From the NCBI GenBank assembly GCA_030145305.1, contig JAQYVX010000003.1, positions 62,001-126,000 of the forward strand: a stretch of 64,000 bases of DNA, in the 5' to 3' direction. The translations under genes and the position numbers were made by a program. Positions 8,515 to 17,548 of the stretch are shown here, piece after piece; position 1 is the stretch's first letter, and every line of letters starts with the position of its first letter. Under the pieces are notes generated by a model. It searched no databases and was not told the DNA's origin. It was given only the letters and a program-made list of their open reading frames with translations. Source of the stretch: Halarcobacter sp. Its GTDB lineage: Bacteria; Campylobacterota; Campylobacteria; Campylobacterales; Arcobacteraceae.

Positions 8515-8624
8515 TAGTACTCTTCTCCAGATACCCAAACACACCAAAAGAAGAGGTGCCTTGCTATGTTCCCATCCTGGGGCATTGTCTCTAAAAATGA
8601 TTGTAAGGGTCTAAAGAAGAGCAT
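8515..8624 (-). ncRNA. ffs: Signal recognition particle RNA (4.5S type)
   Basis: On the minus strand, 8559-8580 forms the diagnostic domain IV of SRP RNA: CCAGG, a 3-bp stem ATG, the tetraloop GGAA, the partner CAT, then AGCA, enclosed by TGCC/GGCA pairing. This matches the universal CAGG/GGAA/AGCA core. Outside it a long helix forms between GCTCTTCTTTAGACCC (8607-8622) and GGGTATCTGGAGAAGAG (8518-8536). The total of about 110 nt is the small bacterial type that binds Ffh for membrane protein targeting. The exact ends are estimated from the helix. A hairpin at 8500-8517 and a T-rich stretch follow. Confidence 0.88.
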
Positions 8625-8668
8625 AAAAAATATCTAAATATTCTTTGTGCTTCTCTTTTAAGCTTGTT

Positions 8669-8674
8669 ATTATA
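8669..8674 (-). promoter_or_regulatory. -10 hexamer for the SRP RNA gene
   Basis: The minus strand reads GCTATAATAAC here, a perfect TATAAT in an extended context, about 45 nt upstream of the helix that starts the SRP RNA. A start near 8661 is expected, so a short 5' leader may be trimmed. Confidence 0.55.
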
Positions 8675-8769
8675 GCTTAAGAAGCTTAAACTTCCTATAA
8701 AAATGGCTTCTTGACATAAGATTTTAAAAGAGTATAATTCTTGCCTAATTTTAAAAGAAGAGTAATAAA

Positions 8770-9672
8770 TTGCCAACAAACTATAATCTAACAGCTATTT
8801 TTTCACTAATTATTGCAATGTTTATCTGGGGTAGTTCTTTTATCGGATTAAAGCTAGCTATGGTCGATTTGGGAGAATTCACAGTAATATTTTTAAGAAT
8901 GCTAAGTGCTTCATGTTGCTTTTTATATTTTATAAAAGGCTTTTTAAAATATGATTTTACAAAAAGTGATATTAAGTACATTTTACTTTTAGCTTTATTT
9001 GAACCTTGTTTATATTTTATTTTCGAAGCAAAAGCATTACTATATACTTCCGCATCTCAAGCTGGAATGATTACTTCCTTAATGCCTATAATAACTGCAA
9101 TGGCAGCTGGGTATTTCCTAAAAGAAATTGTAAGAAAACAACTGATTTTTGGCTCTTTAATAGCAATGATTGGAGCTATTTGGCTAAGTCTTCATGCAAC
9201 ATCAAGTTTCAACGCCCCAAATCCGATACTAGGAAATTTTTTAGAACTTTGTGCAATGTTTTGTGCTTCTGGATATACAATTACAGCTAGGTATTTAGTT
9301 GATAAATATTCTGCAATTTTTATAACAGCAATTCAAGCTTTTATTGGAACAATATTTTTCTTTCCATTTTTTATATATGAATATTTTACAAAACCTATGG
9401 TTTTCACAGTTGAGGCAATGTCTTGGGTTTTATATTTAGGAATAGTAGTAACACTTGGTGGTTATGGTTTATATAATTTTGCATTAACAAAAATCAAAGC
9501 TTCTAAAGCTGCTATGTTTATAAATTTTATTCCTATTTCTACTCTTATTTTAGCTTTTTTAATACTTGGAGAAGAGCTTTCTATTGAAGAATTAATAGCT
9601 TGTACAATAATCCTTTCAGGAGTAATTCTTTCTCAAATTTCATTTAAAAGATTTAGAAGAAAAGCTATTTGA
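8770..9672 (+). CDS. EamA/DMT-family transporter
   Basis: A 300-residue inner-membrane protein with about ten helices in two EamA repeats. The first begins at FSLIIAMFIWGSSFIGLKLA (the family's WGSSF motif) and the second begins near residue 155 (GNFLELCAMFCASGYTITARYL). The family exports or imports small metabolites; the substrate cannot be told. The TTG start at 8770 follows AAAGAAGAG and keeps the first helix complete. It overlaps the next gene by four bases (TTGA). Confidence 0.88.
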   Translation: MPTNYNLTAIFSLIIAMFIWGSSFIGLKLAMVDLGEFTVIFLRMLSASCCFLYFIKGFLKYDFTKSDIKYILLLALFEPCLYFIFEAKALLYTSASQAGMITSLMPIITAMAAGYFLKEIVRKQLIFGSLIAMIGAIWLSLHATSSFNAPNPILGNFLELCAMFCASGYTITARYLVDKYSAIFITAIQAFIGTIFFFPFFIYEYFTKPMVFTVEAMSWVLYLGIVVTLGGYGLYNFALTKIKASKAAMFINFIPISTLILAFLILGEELSIEELIACTIILSGVILSQISFKRFRRKAI

Positions 9673-10079
9673 TATATTTAATTCTCTTTTCTTCGGCTTT
9701 CTTATCTGCCACCCTCTTTCCTTTAGGAAGTGAGGCTCTTTTTATTTATGATATTAATCAAGGGTATAATCTTTGTTTTCTTATTTTCTTTGCTACATTT
9801 GGAAATGTTTTAGGTTCAGTTATTAACTATTTCCTTGGTTTAAAAGGGGAAGAATATTTAAAGGAAAAGAAATATTTAAAAGAAGAAAAAATAGAAAAAT
9901 ATAAGGCTTTTTTTGATAAATATGGAGCTTTTACTCTTTTACTCTCTTGGGCTCCAATAATAGGCGATCCTCTTACTTTTATAGCTGGAATTCTAAAATA
10001 TGATTGGAAGAAGTTTTTATTTTTAGTGACTATTGCTAAATTTGGAAGATATTTATTTTTAGCTCTTTTCTTTTTATAA
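9669..10079 (+). CDS. YqaA/DedA-type (VTT domain) membrane protein
   Basis: This 136-residue protein has helices at about 1-17, 30-58, 95-112 and 118-136 and the DedA/VTT-type features: an N-terminal re-entrant segment with SATLFPLGSEALF, GNVLGSVINYFLG, and a C-terminal GDPLTFIAGILKYDWKKFL. It is the short YqaA subgroup. Related proteins act in lipid scrambling or membrane homeostasis. The TTG start overlaps the end of the EamA gene, so the two are coupled. Confidence 0.8.
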   Translation: MIYLILFSSAFLSATLFPLGSEALFIYDINQGYNLCFLIFFATFGNVLGSVINYFLGLKGEEYLKEKKYLKEEKIEKYKAFFDKYGAFTLLLSWAPIIGDPLTFIAGILKYDWKKFLFLVTIAKFGRYLFLALFFL

Positions 10080-10093
10080 ACTTGAAGAAAAAC

Positions 10094-10113
10094 GAAGAGC
10101 AAAAAAGCTCTTC
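10094..10113. terminator. Shared terminator between convergent genes
   Basis: GAAGAGC (10094-10100) and GCTCTTC (10107-10113) form a 7-bp stem with an A6 loop, between the YqaA gene (plus) and yceI (minus). The minus reading is followed by GTTTTTC, so it best fits termination of yceI. Confidence 0.6.
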
Positions 10114-10129
10114 ATTTCAAAATAAAGAT

Positions 10130-10696
10130 TTATTTTTGAAGATTACCTTCTAAATCAATTGATAGTTTTATTATTTCGCCAACGGCAACTCCACCTGCTT
10201 CTAGAACTTTATTGTATACAACTCCATAATCTTTTCTATTAATTTTTCCATACAATGACAGTCCAACTTTGGTATTTCCTCTTTGGTCTTTTATCGTACC
10301 ATTATTTTCTAGTTCAAATTCAACTTCTTTTGTAACACCTCTTAAAGTAAATTTACCTAGTACTTTATCTCCTTCAACTTTTGAAGATTCAAAAGTAATA
10401 TATGGAAATTTTTCTGCTGCTAGAAAATCATCCTCTTTTAGATGTTTATCTCTTTTTTCATTTTCTGTATTAATCGAATCAACTTCAACTTTCCCTGAAA
10501 TAGATTTTAATGTTTTTGTTGTTTCATCATATTCTATAGTTCCAGAAAATTTATCAAATTTTCCTACAACATTTGTAATCATTAAATGTTTTACTTTAAA
10601 GCCTACATTTGAGTGTGATTTGTCAATATTAAATGTTCCTGCATATAGTGCAGCTGATGTGAGAAGTGAAAGCATTCCAATTTTAATTAATTTCAT
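10130..10696 (-). CDS. YceI family periplasmic lipid-binding-like protein
   Basis: A 188-residue protein with a Sec signal peptide (MKLIKIGMLSLLTSAALYAG) followed by the YceI lipocalin-like barrel. Diagnostic parts are FNIDKSHSNVGFKVKHLMITNVVGKF, the EKRDKHLKEDDFLAAEKFPYITFES motif, GKFTLRGVTKEVEF and KINRKDYGV. Family members bind polyisoprenoids in the periplasm. The ATG follows AAAAAGGATAAAT. It is a single gene with a divergent MOSC gene upstream. Confidence 0.93.
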   Translation of the reverse strand: MKLIKIGMLSLLTSAALYAGTFNIDKSHSNVGFKVKHLMITNVVGKFDKFSGTIEYDETTKTLKSISGKVEVDSINTENEKRDKHLKEDDFLAAEKFPYITFESSKVEGDKVLGKFTLRGVTKEVEFELENNGTIKDQRGNTKVGLSLYGKINRKDYGVVYNKVLEAGGVAVGEIIKLSIDLEGNLQK

Positions 10697-10825
10697 ATTT
10701 ATCCTTTTTTATTAAAATATTTGATATTTTAAAACATTATTATTAACAAGATGTTAACACCAAAAACATTTGTTTCTAAGGAATAAAATTGTACTTTACT
10801 TGTATATTAAAACAAAAGAGAAAAT

Positions 10826-11455
10826 ATGAAAGCAAAACTAATAAGTATCGCCGTTGGAAAGTCAAAAACATATAAATTTTCTGAAAAAGTATTTGAAAGT
10901 GCATATAAAAAAGATGATTTTTTAAATACCGTACAAGTTACAAAGCTCGGATTAGTTGGTGATTTTCAAGTTGACAAGCGATTTCATGGCGGAGTTGACA
11001 AAGCTATTCATTTTGGGGCTATAAAACATTTAGAAAAAAATGAAGACTTTGATAAATTAGCTATTGGCTGTAATATTTTTGTAGATTCTTTTGATGAAGA
11101 AGATATTTGTTTAGGGGATAATTATAAAATTGGTGAAGTAGAATTAGAAGTTACTCAACCAAGACATCCTTGTTGGAAAATTGGAGCACTTTTTGGGAAA
11201 GAAGTTAGTAGATATATCTCAAAAAATAGTGCAACAGGCTGGTATGTAAGAGTTTTAAAAGAGGGAAATATAAATATTAATGATGAAATGATTCTTACAA
11301 AAAGAGTTTCAGACATAACAATAAGAGATTTGAGTTCTTATATCTCTATCCCTCCAAGTTCAAGAAAAATTATTGATGAGATTCTAAATTCAGAAGTTAT
11401 AGGTTCTTCATATAAAAAAGATTTCTTTTCTAGTTTAGAAAAAAATAATTCATAA
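10826..11455 (+). CDS. MOSC domain protein, YiiM type
   Basis: The 209-residue product matches MOSC sulfur-carrier domain proteins of the YiiM subgroup: GLVGDFQVDKRFHGGVDKAIHFGA (residues about 38-61) and QPRHPCWKIGALFG, where the cysteine is the conserved MOSC cysteine. YiiM-type proteins reduce N-hydroxylated bases using a molybdenum cofactor in some species; here that is family knowledge only. ATG start follows AAAGAGAAA. It ends one base before the convergent pseudouridine synthase gene. Confidence 0.85.
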   Translation: MKAKLISIAVGKSKTYKFSEKVFESAYKKDDFLNTVQVTKLGLVGDFQVDKRFHGGVDKAIHFGAIKHLEKNEDFDKLAIGCNIFVDSFDEEDICLGDNYKIGEVELEVTQPRHPCWKIGALFGKEVSRYISKNSATGWYVRVLKEGNININDEMILTKRVSDITIRDLSSYISIPPSSRKIIDEILNSEVIGSSYKKDFFSSLEKNNS

Positions 11456-11456
11456 C

Positions 11457-12359
11457 TTAATCATTAAACTTTTTGAAAATTTCAGGATTTTTAGAAAATA
11501 TTTTATAAGTAACTTTTTTATAATCAAACTCTAAATAGTTTGCATGAAGCCACAATCTATAAGAACCTGTAATTTTCTCTCTATCTTTTATAGCTAAAGT
11601 CTTATTTAAATATCCCTCTGCACTTTCGTCATCAACCCCATAAATAGGGTCTCCTAGGATTTTATGTCCAATTGAATAAAGGTGAACTCTTATTTGATGT
11701 TGTCTTCCTGTTATTGGAATAAGTTCAATTAGTGAAAGATTTTCTTCTTTATTGTATTTTATAGGTTTTACATGAGTAATAGACTCTTTGCCTTCATTAC
11801 TTTCACATATTGCCATTCTAACTCCAATATTTTTGCCCTCTTTTTTAAGGTTTTTATCTATTGTAAGCTCTTTAGATATTTCCCCTTCTACAATGGCTAA
11901 ATAAGATTTTTTGTACTCTTTATTTTCAAACATACTTGCAAGTGATTTAGTGACTTTTTCATTCTTACCTACTAAGACTAAACCTGAGGTTTCCGCGTCT
12001 ATTCTATGTGCTTGATTCGCTTTTTCTCCAAAGTGGTATCTAATTTCATCTAAAAGTGAATACTCTGTTTTTTTAGAATTTGGGTGAATTACTAAATTTG
12101 AGGGCTTGTCAAAAATAGCAAAATCTAAAAAAGTGTGTAAAGGTTTTAACCCCCTTGTATGACCCTCAAACAAGGCAATATAAACACAATCCTCTTTTAT
12201 TGATTCTGATATTAAATATGAATTTTGCTTAGAATCAAAAATTCTTCCACGACTTATCAAACGATGGGCAAGAGCGGGCTTATAGGCCAAACTCTTTAAT
12301 AAAAACAGTTGTATTTTCATGCCTTTAACGGCATCAAATTTTTTTAATATAAATGGCAA
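11457..12359 (-). CDS. RluA-family 23S/tRNA pseudouridine synthase
   Basis: A 300-residue RluA-type enzyme. The catalytic aspartate is in HRIDAETSGLVLVGK, and the conserved ITGRQHQIRVHL and GDPIYG segments follow. The N-terminal 60 residues resemble a short S4-like RNA-binding region (LAHRLISRGRIFD). The TTG start fits an AGGA seven nt upstream. The exact RNA target position cannot be assigned from sequence. Confidence 0.9.
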   Translation of the reverse strand: MPFILKKFDAVKGMKIQLFLLKSLAYKPALAHRLISRGRIFDSKQNSYLISESIKEDCVYIALFEGHTRGLKPLHTFLDFAIFDKPSNLVIHPNSKKTEYSLLDEIRYHFGEKANQAHRIDAETSGLVLVGKNEKVTKSLASMFENKEYKKSYLAIVEGEISKELTIDKNLKKEGKNIGVRMAICESNEGKESITHVKPIKYNKEENLSLIELIPITGRQHQIRVHLYSIGHKILGDPIYGVDDESAEGYLNKTLAIKDREKITGSYRLWLHANYLEFDYKKVTYKIFSKNPEIFKKFND

Positions 12360-12494
12360 TATTATTTCCTAAAAAATATAAAAATTATACAAAAATTTAA
12401 ACAAGTTTTTTGTCTAAATTAGATAGCATATCATACAAAAATAAAGACAAATTCTTGCTAAAAACAAAGAATATTGATAATAAGGGATATACAG

Positions 12495-13826
12495 ATGGTT
12501 GAAAGATATGCCAGAGAAGAAATGACGAAAAATTGGACACAACATGCAAGATATGCAGCCTGGCTTGAAGTTGAAAAAGCAGCTGTAAAAGCCTGGAATA
12601 AATTAGGTCTTATTCCTGATTCTGATTGTGAAAAGATTGTAAAAAATGCAACTTTTTCAGTTGAAAGAATAGAAGAAATCGAAGCTGTTACAAAACACGA
12701 TTTAATCGCTTTTAATACAAGTGTAAGTGAAAGTTTAGGCGAAGAATCAAGATGGTTTCATTATGGAATGACTTCTTCAGATGCCGTTGATACTGGTGTT
12801 GCTCTTCAAATGAGAGATTCTTTAGAAATTATCATAGAAGATGTAAAAATGTTAATGGAATCTATTAAAAAAAGAGCAGTTGAACATAAAATGACTCTAA
12901 TGGTAGGACGAAGCCATGGTATTCATGGAGAACCTATTACTTTTGGATTGACTTTAGCTGTTTGGTATGATGAAATGGCTAGACATTTATTAAATTTAGA
13001 ACAAACTATGGATGTTATTGCAGTTGGTCAAATCTCTGGTGCTATGGGTAACTTTGCCCATGCTCCACTTGAACTTGAAGAATTAGCAATGCAAGAATTA
13101 GGATTAAAACCTGAGCCTTGTTCAAATCAAGTAATTCATAGAGATAGATATGCAAGACTTGCAACTGCTTTAGCTTCAATGGCTTCATCAATTGAGAAAT
13201 TTGCAGTACAAGTTAGACACTTACAAAGAACAGAAGTTTATGAAGCAGAAGAATTTTTCGCAAAAGGTCAAAAAGGATCTTCAGCGATGCCACATAAAAG
13301 AAACCCTATTCTAACTGAAAATATTACAGGACTTGCTAGAATGATTAGATCATACGCAGCACCTGCTATGGAAAACATTGCCCTTTGGCATGAAAGAGAT
13401 ATTTCACACTCTTCAACTGAAAGATTCTGGTTACCAGATGCATTTATCACTTCTGATTTTATGCTTCATAGAATGAATAATGTAATTGCAAACTTAACAG
13501 TTATGCCTGAAAATATGATGAAAAATTTAAACTTAACTGGTGGTTTAGTTTTCTCTCAGAGAGTTTTACTAGAATTACCAAAAGCTGGAGTATCAAGAGA
13601 AGATGCATACAGAATAGTTCAAAGAAATGCAATGAAAGTATGGGAAGAGATTCAACAAGGTAAACCATCAACAAACGAAAATGGTGAGTCTTTATATCTT
13701 GGACATTTATTAGCAGATGAAGAGTTAGGAAACTCATTAAGTGAAGAGCAAATAAGAGAGTGTTTTAATTTTGATTATTACACAAAAAATGTTGATGCAA
13801 TCTTCAATAGAGTTTTTTTCAAATAG
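12495..13826 (+). CDS. purB: Adenylosuccinate lyase
   Basis: PurB cleaves SAICAR and adenylosuccinate in purine synthesis. The signature GSSAMPHKRNP is present, as are the TSSDAVDTG and GRSHGIHGEP segments holding the catalytic histidine and substrate-binding residues. The start is placed at ATG 12495 (MVERYAREEM), 7 nt after AAGGGA, rather than at an in-frame TTG seven codons earlier. The 443 residues fit the family. A hairpin (GTGCT/AGCAC, 13828-13841) follows the stop and separates it from nrdA. Confidence 0.96.
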   Translation: MVERYAREEMTKNWTQHARYAAWLEVEKAAVKAWNKLGLIPDSDCEKIVKNATFSVERIEEIEAVTKHDLIAFNTSVSESLGEESRWFHYGMTSSDAVDTGVALQMRDSLEIIIEDVKMLMESIKKRAVEHKMTLMVGRSHGIHGEPITFGLTLAVWYDEMARHLLNLEQTMDVIAVGQISGAMGNFAHAPLELEELAMQELGLKPEPCSNQVIHRDRYARLATALASMASSIEKFAVQVRHLQRTEVYEAEEFFAKGQKGSSAMPHKRNPILTENITGLARMIRSYAAPAMENIALWHERDISHSSTERFWLPDAFITSDFMLHRMNNVIANLTVMPENMMKNLNLTGGLVFSQRVLLELPKAGVSREDAYRIVQRNAMKVWEEIQQGKPSTNENGESLYLGHLLADEELGNSLSEEQIRECFNFDYYTKNVDAIFNRVFFK

Positions 13827-13888
13827 AGTGCTAAACAGCACAAAAACAAACAAATATAAAATATGATATTAATCACAAGGCGAGAAAT

Positions 13889-16273
13889 ATGGCAATAATG
13901 ATTGAAAAGAGAAACGGTAGAAAAGAAGTTTTAGATATTACTAAAATTCAAAAAATGACTATAGACGCAACAGCTGATTTAGAAGGTGTTTCACAAAGTG
14001 AATTAGAACTTGATGCACAAATTAAATTTATTGATGGAATGAGTTCTTCTGATATTCAAGATGCATTAATCAAAACAGCAGTTGAAAAGATAGATATTGA
14101 TGTTCCAAATTGGACTTTTGCTGCATCTCGACTATTTTTATTTGATTTATATCATAGAGTTGGAAAAGTAACACATGGCATAAAAGGTGAACCGTATTGC
14201 CATTTATCAGAATACCTTAGATATGGGAAAGAAGCAGGACGTTTACTTCCTCATTTAGGTGAAGGTTATGATTTAGATGAATTAAATGAATACCTTGACC
14301 CTTCAAGAGATTATTTATTTAATTATCTTGGAATCAAAACTTTATATGATAGATATTTAATTAAAAATAAAGATGGAATTCCAATTGAACTTCCTCAACA
14401 AATGTTTATGGCAATCGCTATGTTCTTGGCTAATGATGAAGAAAATAAGCAAGAAAAAGCAAAAGAGTTTTATGATGTAGTTTCAAAATTTGAAGTTATG
14501 TTAGCAACTCCAACTCTATCAAACGCAAGAACAAATAGACATCAATTATCTTCTTGTTATATTGGTTCAACACCTGATAATATTGAAGGTATCTTTGATA
14601 CTTACCATGAAATGGCATTATTATCTAAATTTGGTGGTGGTATTGGTTGGGATTGGAATCAAGTTAGAGCATTAGGCGGAGTTATTGATAACCATAAAAG
14701 TGCAGCAGGTGGTACTGTTCCATTCTTAAAAATTACAAATGACGTAGCAATTGCAGTTGACCAATTAGGTACAAGAAAAGGTGCTATTGCTGTTTATCTT
14801 GAGCCTTGGCATATGGATATTGTGGACTTTATTGATTTAAAGAAAAACTCTGGTGAAGAAAGAAGACGAGCTCACGATTTATTCCCTTCATTATGGATTA
14901 GTGATTTATTTATGGAAAGAGTTGCCGAAGATTCTTACTGGACTTTATTTGATCCATACGAAGTTAGAGATTTATCTGAGACTTTTGGAGATGAATTCAA
15001 AGAAAAATATATTGCTTATGAAAATGATAATTCTATTACAAAAGATAGAATGAAAGCAAAAGATTTATGGAAAAAAATCTTAACTTCTTATTTTGAATCT
15101 GGTTCTCCATTCTTATGTTTTAAAGATAATGCAAATAGAGCAAACCCAAATGCACATGCGGGACATATTAGATCTTCAAACCTATGTACAGAGATTTTCC
15201 AAAATACAAATCCAAATCACTATAAAATAAAAATAGAGTTTAATGATGGGTCTATTGAAACTCATGAAGAAGAAGATTTAATTGTTGTTGATGGTGGAAT
15301 CACTAAAAAAGCAAATAAAATATCTGCTCTTGATTCAATAAATGGAAAAAGAGTATTTATAGTTGATAAAGAAAAAATTGATGGAGATACAGCTGTTTGT
15401 AATCTTGCTTCTATAAATCTTTCAAGAATTTATACAAAAGAAGATATTGAAAGAGTTGTTCCAATTGCTATTAGAATGTTAGACAATGTAATTGATTTAA
15501 ACTTCTACCCACTTAGAAAAGTTAAAGCTACAAACTTAAAATCAAGATCAATAGGACTTGGTGTTATGGGTGAAGCTCAAATGCTTGCTGAAAGCAAAAT
15601 CATTTGGGGAAGTAGTGAACACTTTAAGAAAGTTGATTCTATTATGGAAGCTATTTCATATAATGCTATCAAATCTTCATCTGAAATAGGTGTTGAAAAA
15701 GGTGTTTATCCAACATTTGAAGGTTCAAACTGGTCAAAAGGAATTATGCCACATGATCATACTCCACAAGCAGTGAATGCAATAGTAGAAAAAGATTTAT
15801 TTGATACTTCTTATGATTGGGATGAATTAAGAGAGAAAGTGAAAGCAAATGGTATGCGAAATGGTTACCTAATGGCTATTGCTCCAACATCATCAATCTC
15901 TATTTTAGTGGGGACTACACAAGCAATTGAACCTGTATATAAAAGAAAATGGTATGAAGAAAACTTATCAGGACTTATTCCTGTAGTTGTTCCAAAACTA
16001 TCTCCTGAAACATGGCCTTATTATATCCCTGCTTATGAAGTGAATCAATTGGATTTAATTAAAGCAGCAGCAGTTAGACAAAAATGGATAGATCAAGGAC
16101 AAAGTACAAATGTATTTATGTCTTTAGATAAAGCAAGTGGAAAATATTTACATGAGATTTATATGCTAGCTTGGAAGCTTGGATTAAAGTCTACATATTA
16201 CTTAAGAAGCCAATCTCCTGAAGCTGTAAATGATGTTGAAGATAGATCTATGGAATGTTCAGGTTGTCAATAA
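13889..16273 (+). CDS. nrdA: Class Ia ribonucleotide reductase, large subunit
   Basis: The catalytic subunit that makes deoxyribonucleotides, 794 residues. An N-terminal ATP-cone (MIEKRNGRKEVLDITKIQKM) provides allosteric control. The active-site cysteines lie in LSSCYIGS, NLCTEIFQN and AVCNLASINL, and the C-terminus ECSGCQ holds the redox-shuttling pair. About 50 residues (roughly 443-497) separate NLCTEIF from the third cysteine motif. I considered an intein there but saw no splice motifs, and the frame reads as a normal phylum-specific insertion. Its start follows AAGGCGAG. nrdB follows after 75 bp containing a hairpin. Confidence 0.96.
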   Translation: MAIMIEKRNGRKEVLDITKIQKMTIDATADLEGVSQSELELDAQIKFIDGMSSSDIQDALIKTAVEKIDIDVPNWTFAASRLFLFDLYHRVGKVTHGIKGEPYCHLSEYLRYGKEAGRLLPHLGEGYDLDELNEYLDPSRDYLFNYLGIKTLYDRYLIKNKDGIPIELPQQMFMAIAMFLANDEENKQEKAKEFYDVVSKFEVMLATPTLSNARTNRHQLSSCYIGSTPDNIEGIFDTYHEMALLSKFGGGIGWDWNQVRALGGVIDNHKSAAGGTVPFLKITNDVAIAVDQLGTRKGAIAVYLEPWHMDIVDFIDLKKNSGEERRRAHDLFPSLWISDLFMERVAEDSYWTLFDPYEVRDLSETFGDEFKEKYIAYENDNSITKDRMKAKDLWKKILTSYFESGSPFLCFKDNANRANPNAHAGHIRSSNLCTEIFQNTNPNHYKIKIEFNDGSIETHEEEDLIVVDGGITKKANKISALDSINGKRVFIVDKEKIDGDTAVCNLASINLSRIYTKEDIERVVPIAIRMLDNVIDLNFYPLRKVKATNLKSRSIGLGVMGEAQMLAESKIIWGSSEHFKKVDSIMEAISYNAIKSSSEIGVEKGVYPTFEGSNWSKGIMPHDHTPQAVNAIVEKDLFDTSYDWDELREKVKANGMRNGYLMAIAPTSSISILVGTTQAIEPVYKRKWYEENLSGLIPVVVPKLSPETWPYYIPAYEVNQLDLIKAAAVRQKWIDQGQSTNVFMSLDKASGKYLHEIYMLAWKLGLKSTYYLRSQSPEAVNDVEDRSMECSGCQ

Positions 16274-16348
16274 GATTAACTTACAATTTTTTCACACGAA
16301 AATTTTGTAATAAATATATAATAATAAAAAAATATAGAGGATAGTTGC

Positions 16349-17368
16349 GTGGCAAGAAAAACGATATATAACCCAGATTCAAATGAAACATTAAATGATA
16401 GAAGAGTATTTGGCGGAAACCCAGATGGTATGATTAATTTTACAAAAATGAAATACCAATGGGCTTTAAACCTTTGGGATACAATGGAAGCAAATACGTG
16501 GTTCCCAAAAGAAGTTCAAATGACAGGAGATGCAAAAGATTATAAATATTTATCTCCTGCTGAAAAAAGAATGTATGACCTAGTATTATCGCAACTTATT
16601 TTTATGGATTCTTTACAAACAAATAACTTAATGGATAATATAAATCCATATATAACAGCGCCTGAAATCAATGCTTGTCTTTCAAGACAATCTTATGAAG
16701 AAGCAAATCATTCTAAATCATATGCTGTTATGGTTGAATCTATTTCTGATAACACAGACGAAATTTATGATATGTGGAAAAATGATTTACAATTAAGAGA
16801 AAAAAACAACTATATTGCAGATGTTTATAAAAATCTTGCAGGTGATATTACTGATGAAAAAATGGTTCTAGCAATGTTTGCAAACCAAATCTTAGAGGGT
16901 CTATATTTTTATGCAGGATTTGCCGCACTATATGCTCTTGGGAAATCAGGGAAAATGCTTGGTTCTTCGCAAATGATTAGATTTATTCAAAGAGATGAAG
17001 TAACACACTTGATTTTATTCCAAAACATGATTAATTCAGTAAGAAAAGAGAGACCAGAATTATTTACAGCTGAGTTAGAACAAGAAGTAAGAGCAATGTT
17101 TAGAAAAGCAGTTGAACTAGAAGCTTCATGGGGTTCATATATCACTCAAGGACAAATCCTAGGATTTACAGATGCAATTATAAGACAATATATCGAATAC
17201 CTAGCAGATAGAAGACTAGAAGCAGTTGGATATAAACCAGAATATAATGTGAAACATCCAATACCATGGGTAGATGGTTACGCTTCATTTAATGACCAAA
17301 GAACAAACTTCTTCGAAGGAAATGTAGTAAATTATTCAAAAGGTTCAATCGACTTCGACGATTTTTAA
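16349..17368 (+). CDS. nrdB: Class Ia ribonucleotide reductase, small subunit
   Basis: The 339-residue radical-generating subunit. Diiron ligands and radical site are visible: D87 in FMDSLQ, E118 and H121 with the radical tyrosine Y125 in [10 protein letters not shown] in QILEGLYFY and E and H in [10 protein letters not shown]. The tyrosine is kept, so this is a classical tyrosyl-radical enzyme. It starts at GTG after AGAGGATAGTTGC. Its stop codon lies inside the left arm of a large inverted repeat. Confidence 0.95.
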   Translation: MARKTIYNPDSNETLNDRRVFGGNPDGMINFTKMKYQWALNLWDTMEANTWFPKEVQMTGDAKDYKYLSPAEKRMYDLVLSQLIFMDSLQTNNLMDNINPYITAPEINACLSRQSYEEANHSKSYAVMVESISDNTDEIYDMWKNDLQLREKNNYIADVYKNLAGDITDEKMVLAMFANQILEGLYFYAGFAALYALGKSGKMLGSSQMIRFIQRDEVTHLILFQNMINSVRKERPELFTAELEQEVRAMFRKAVELEASWGSYITQGQILGFTDAIIRQYIEYLADRRLEAVGYKPEYNVKHPIPWVDGYASFNDQRTNFFEGNVVNYSKGSIDFDDF

Positions 17369-17487
17369 TAGGTCTTTTTGACAATCTCTGCGTTGGAGCA
17401 GTTATTTTTACTCAGTCACATACTGTAGTATGCTCCTTCGCAAAAAAACTCCCCCGCCTTGACCTTGACAAAAATACCTATTAAAAA
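17362..17487. repeat. 126-bp nested palindromic element after nrdB
   Basis: The outer arms 17362-17384 and 17465-17487 pair over 23 bp with two mismatches. Inside, TGCGTTGGAGCA (17389-17400) pairs with TGCTCCTTCGCA (17431-17442) except for two bases, and CATACT-GT-AGTATG (17419-17432) is a further hairpin. The element is more GC-rich than its surroundings, with a C-rich run near 17450. It begins inside the nrdB stop region, so it could end the nrdAB transcript. Its form is like a dispersed palindromic repeat unit; only one copy is in this window. Confidence 0.7.
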
Positions 17488-17548
17488 CTTCACTTTATAA
17501 AATCTCTTTTTTGATATAATTTTATTATATATTTTATTTAGGATAAAT

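Noticed and set aside
9006-9290. 94-residue frame inside the EamA gene
   Set aside because: Same-strand frame-shifted shadow with no ribosome site or family features.
12474-12494. TTG start for purB seven codons upstream
   Set aside because: The AAGGGA ribosome site lies between it and ATG 12495, which gives the family's normal N-terminus.
15200-15400. Possible intein or foreign insertion in nrdA
   Set aside because: No splice-junction cysteine, HN terminus or endonuclease motifs; only about 50 residues between active-site cysteines and the frame is continuous.
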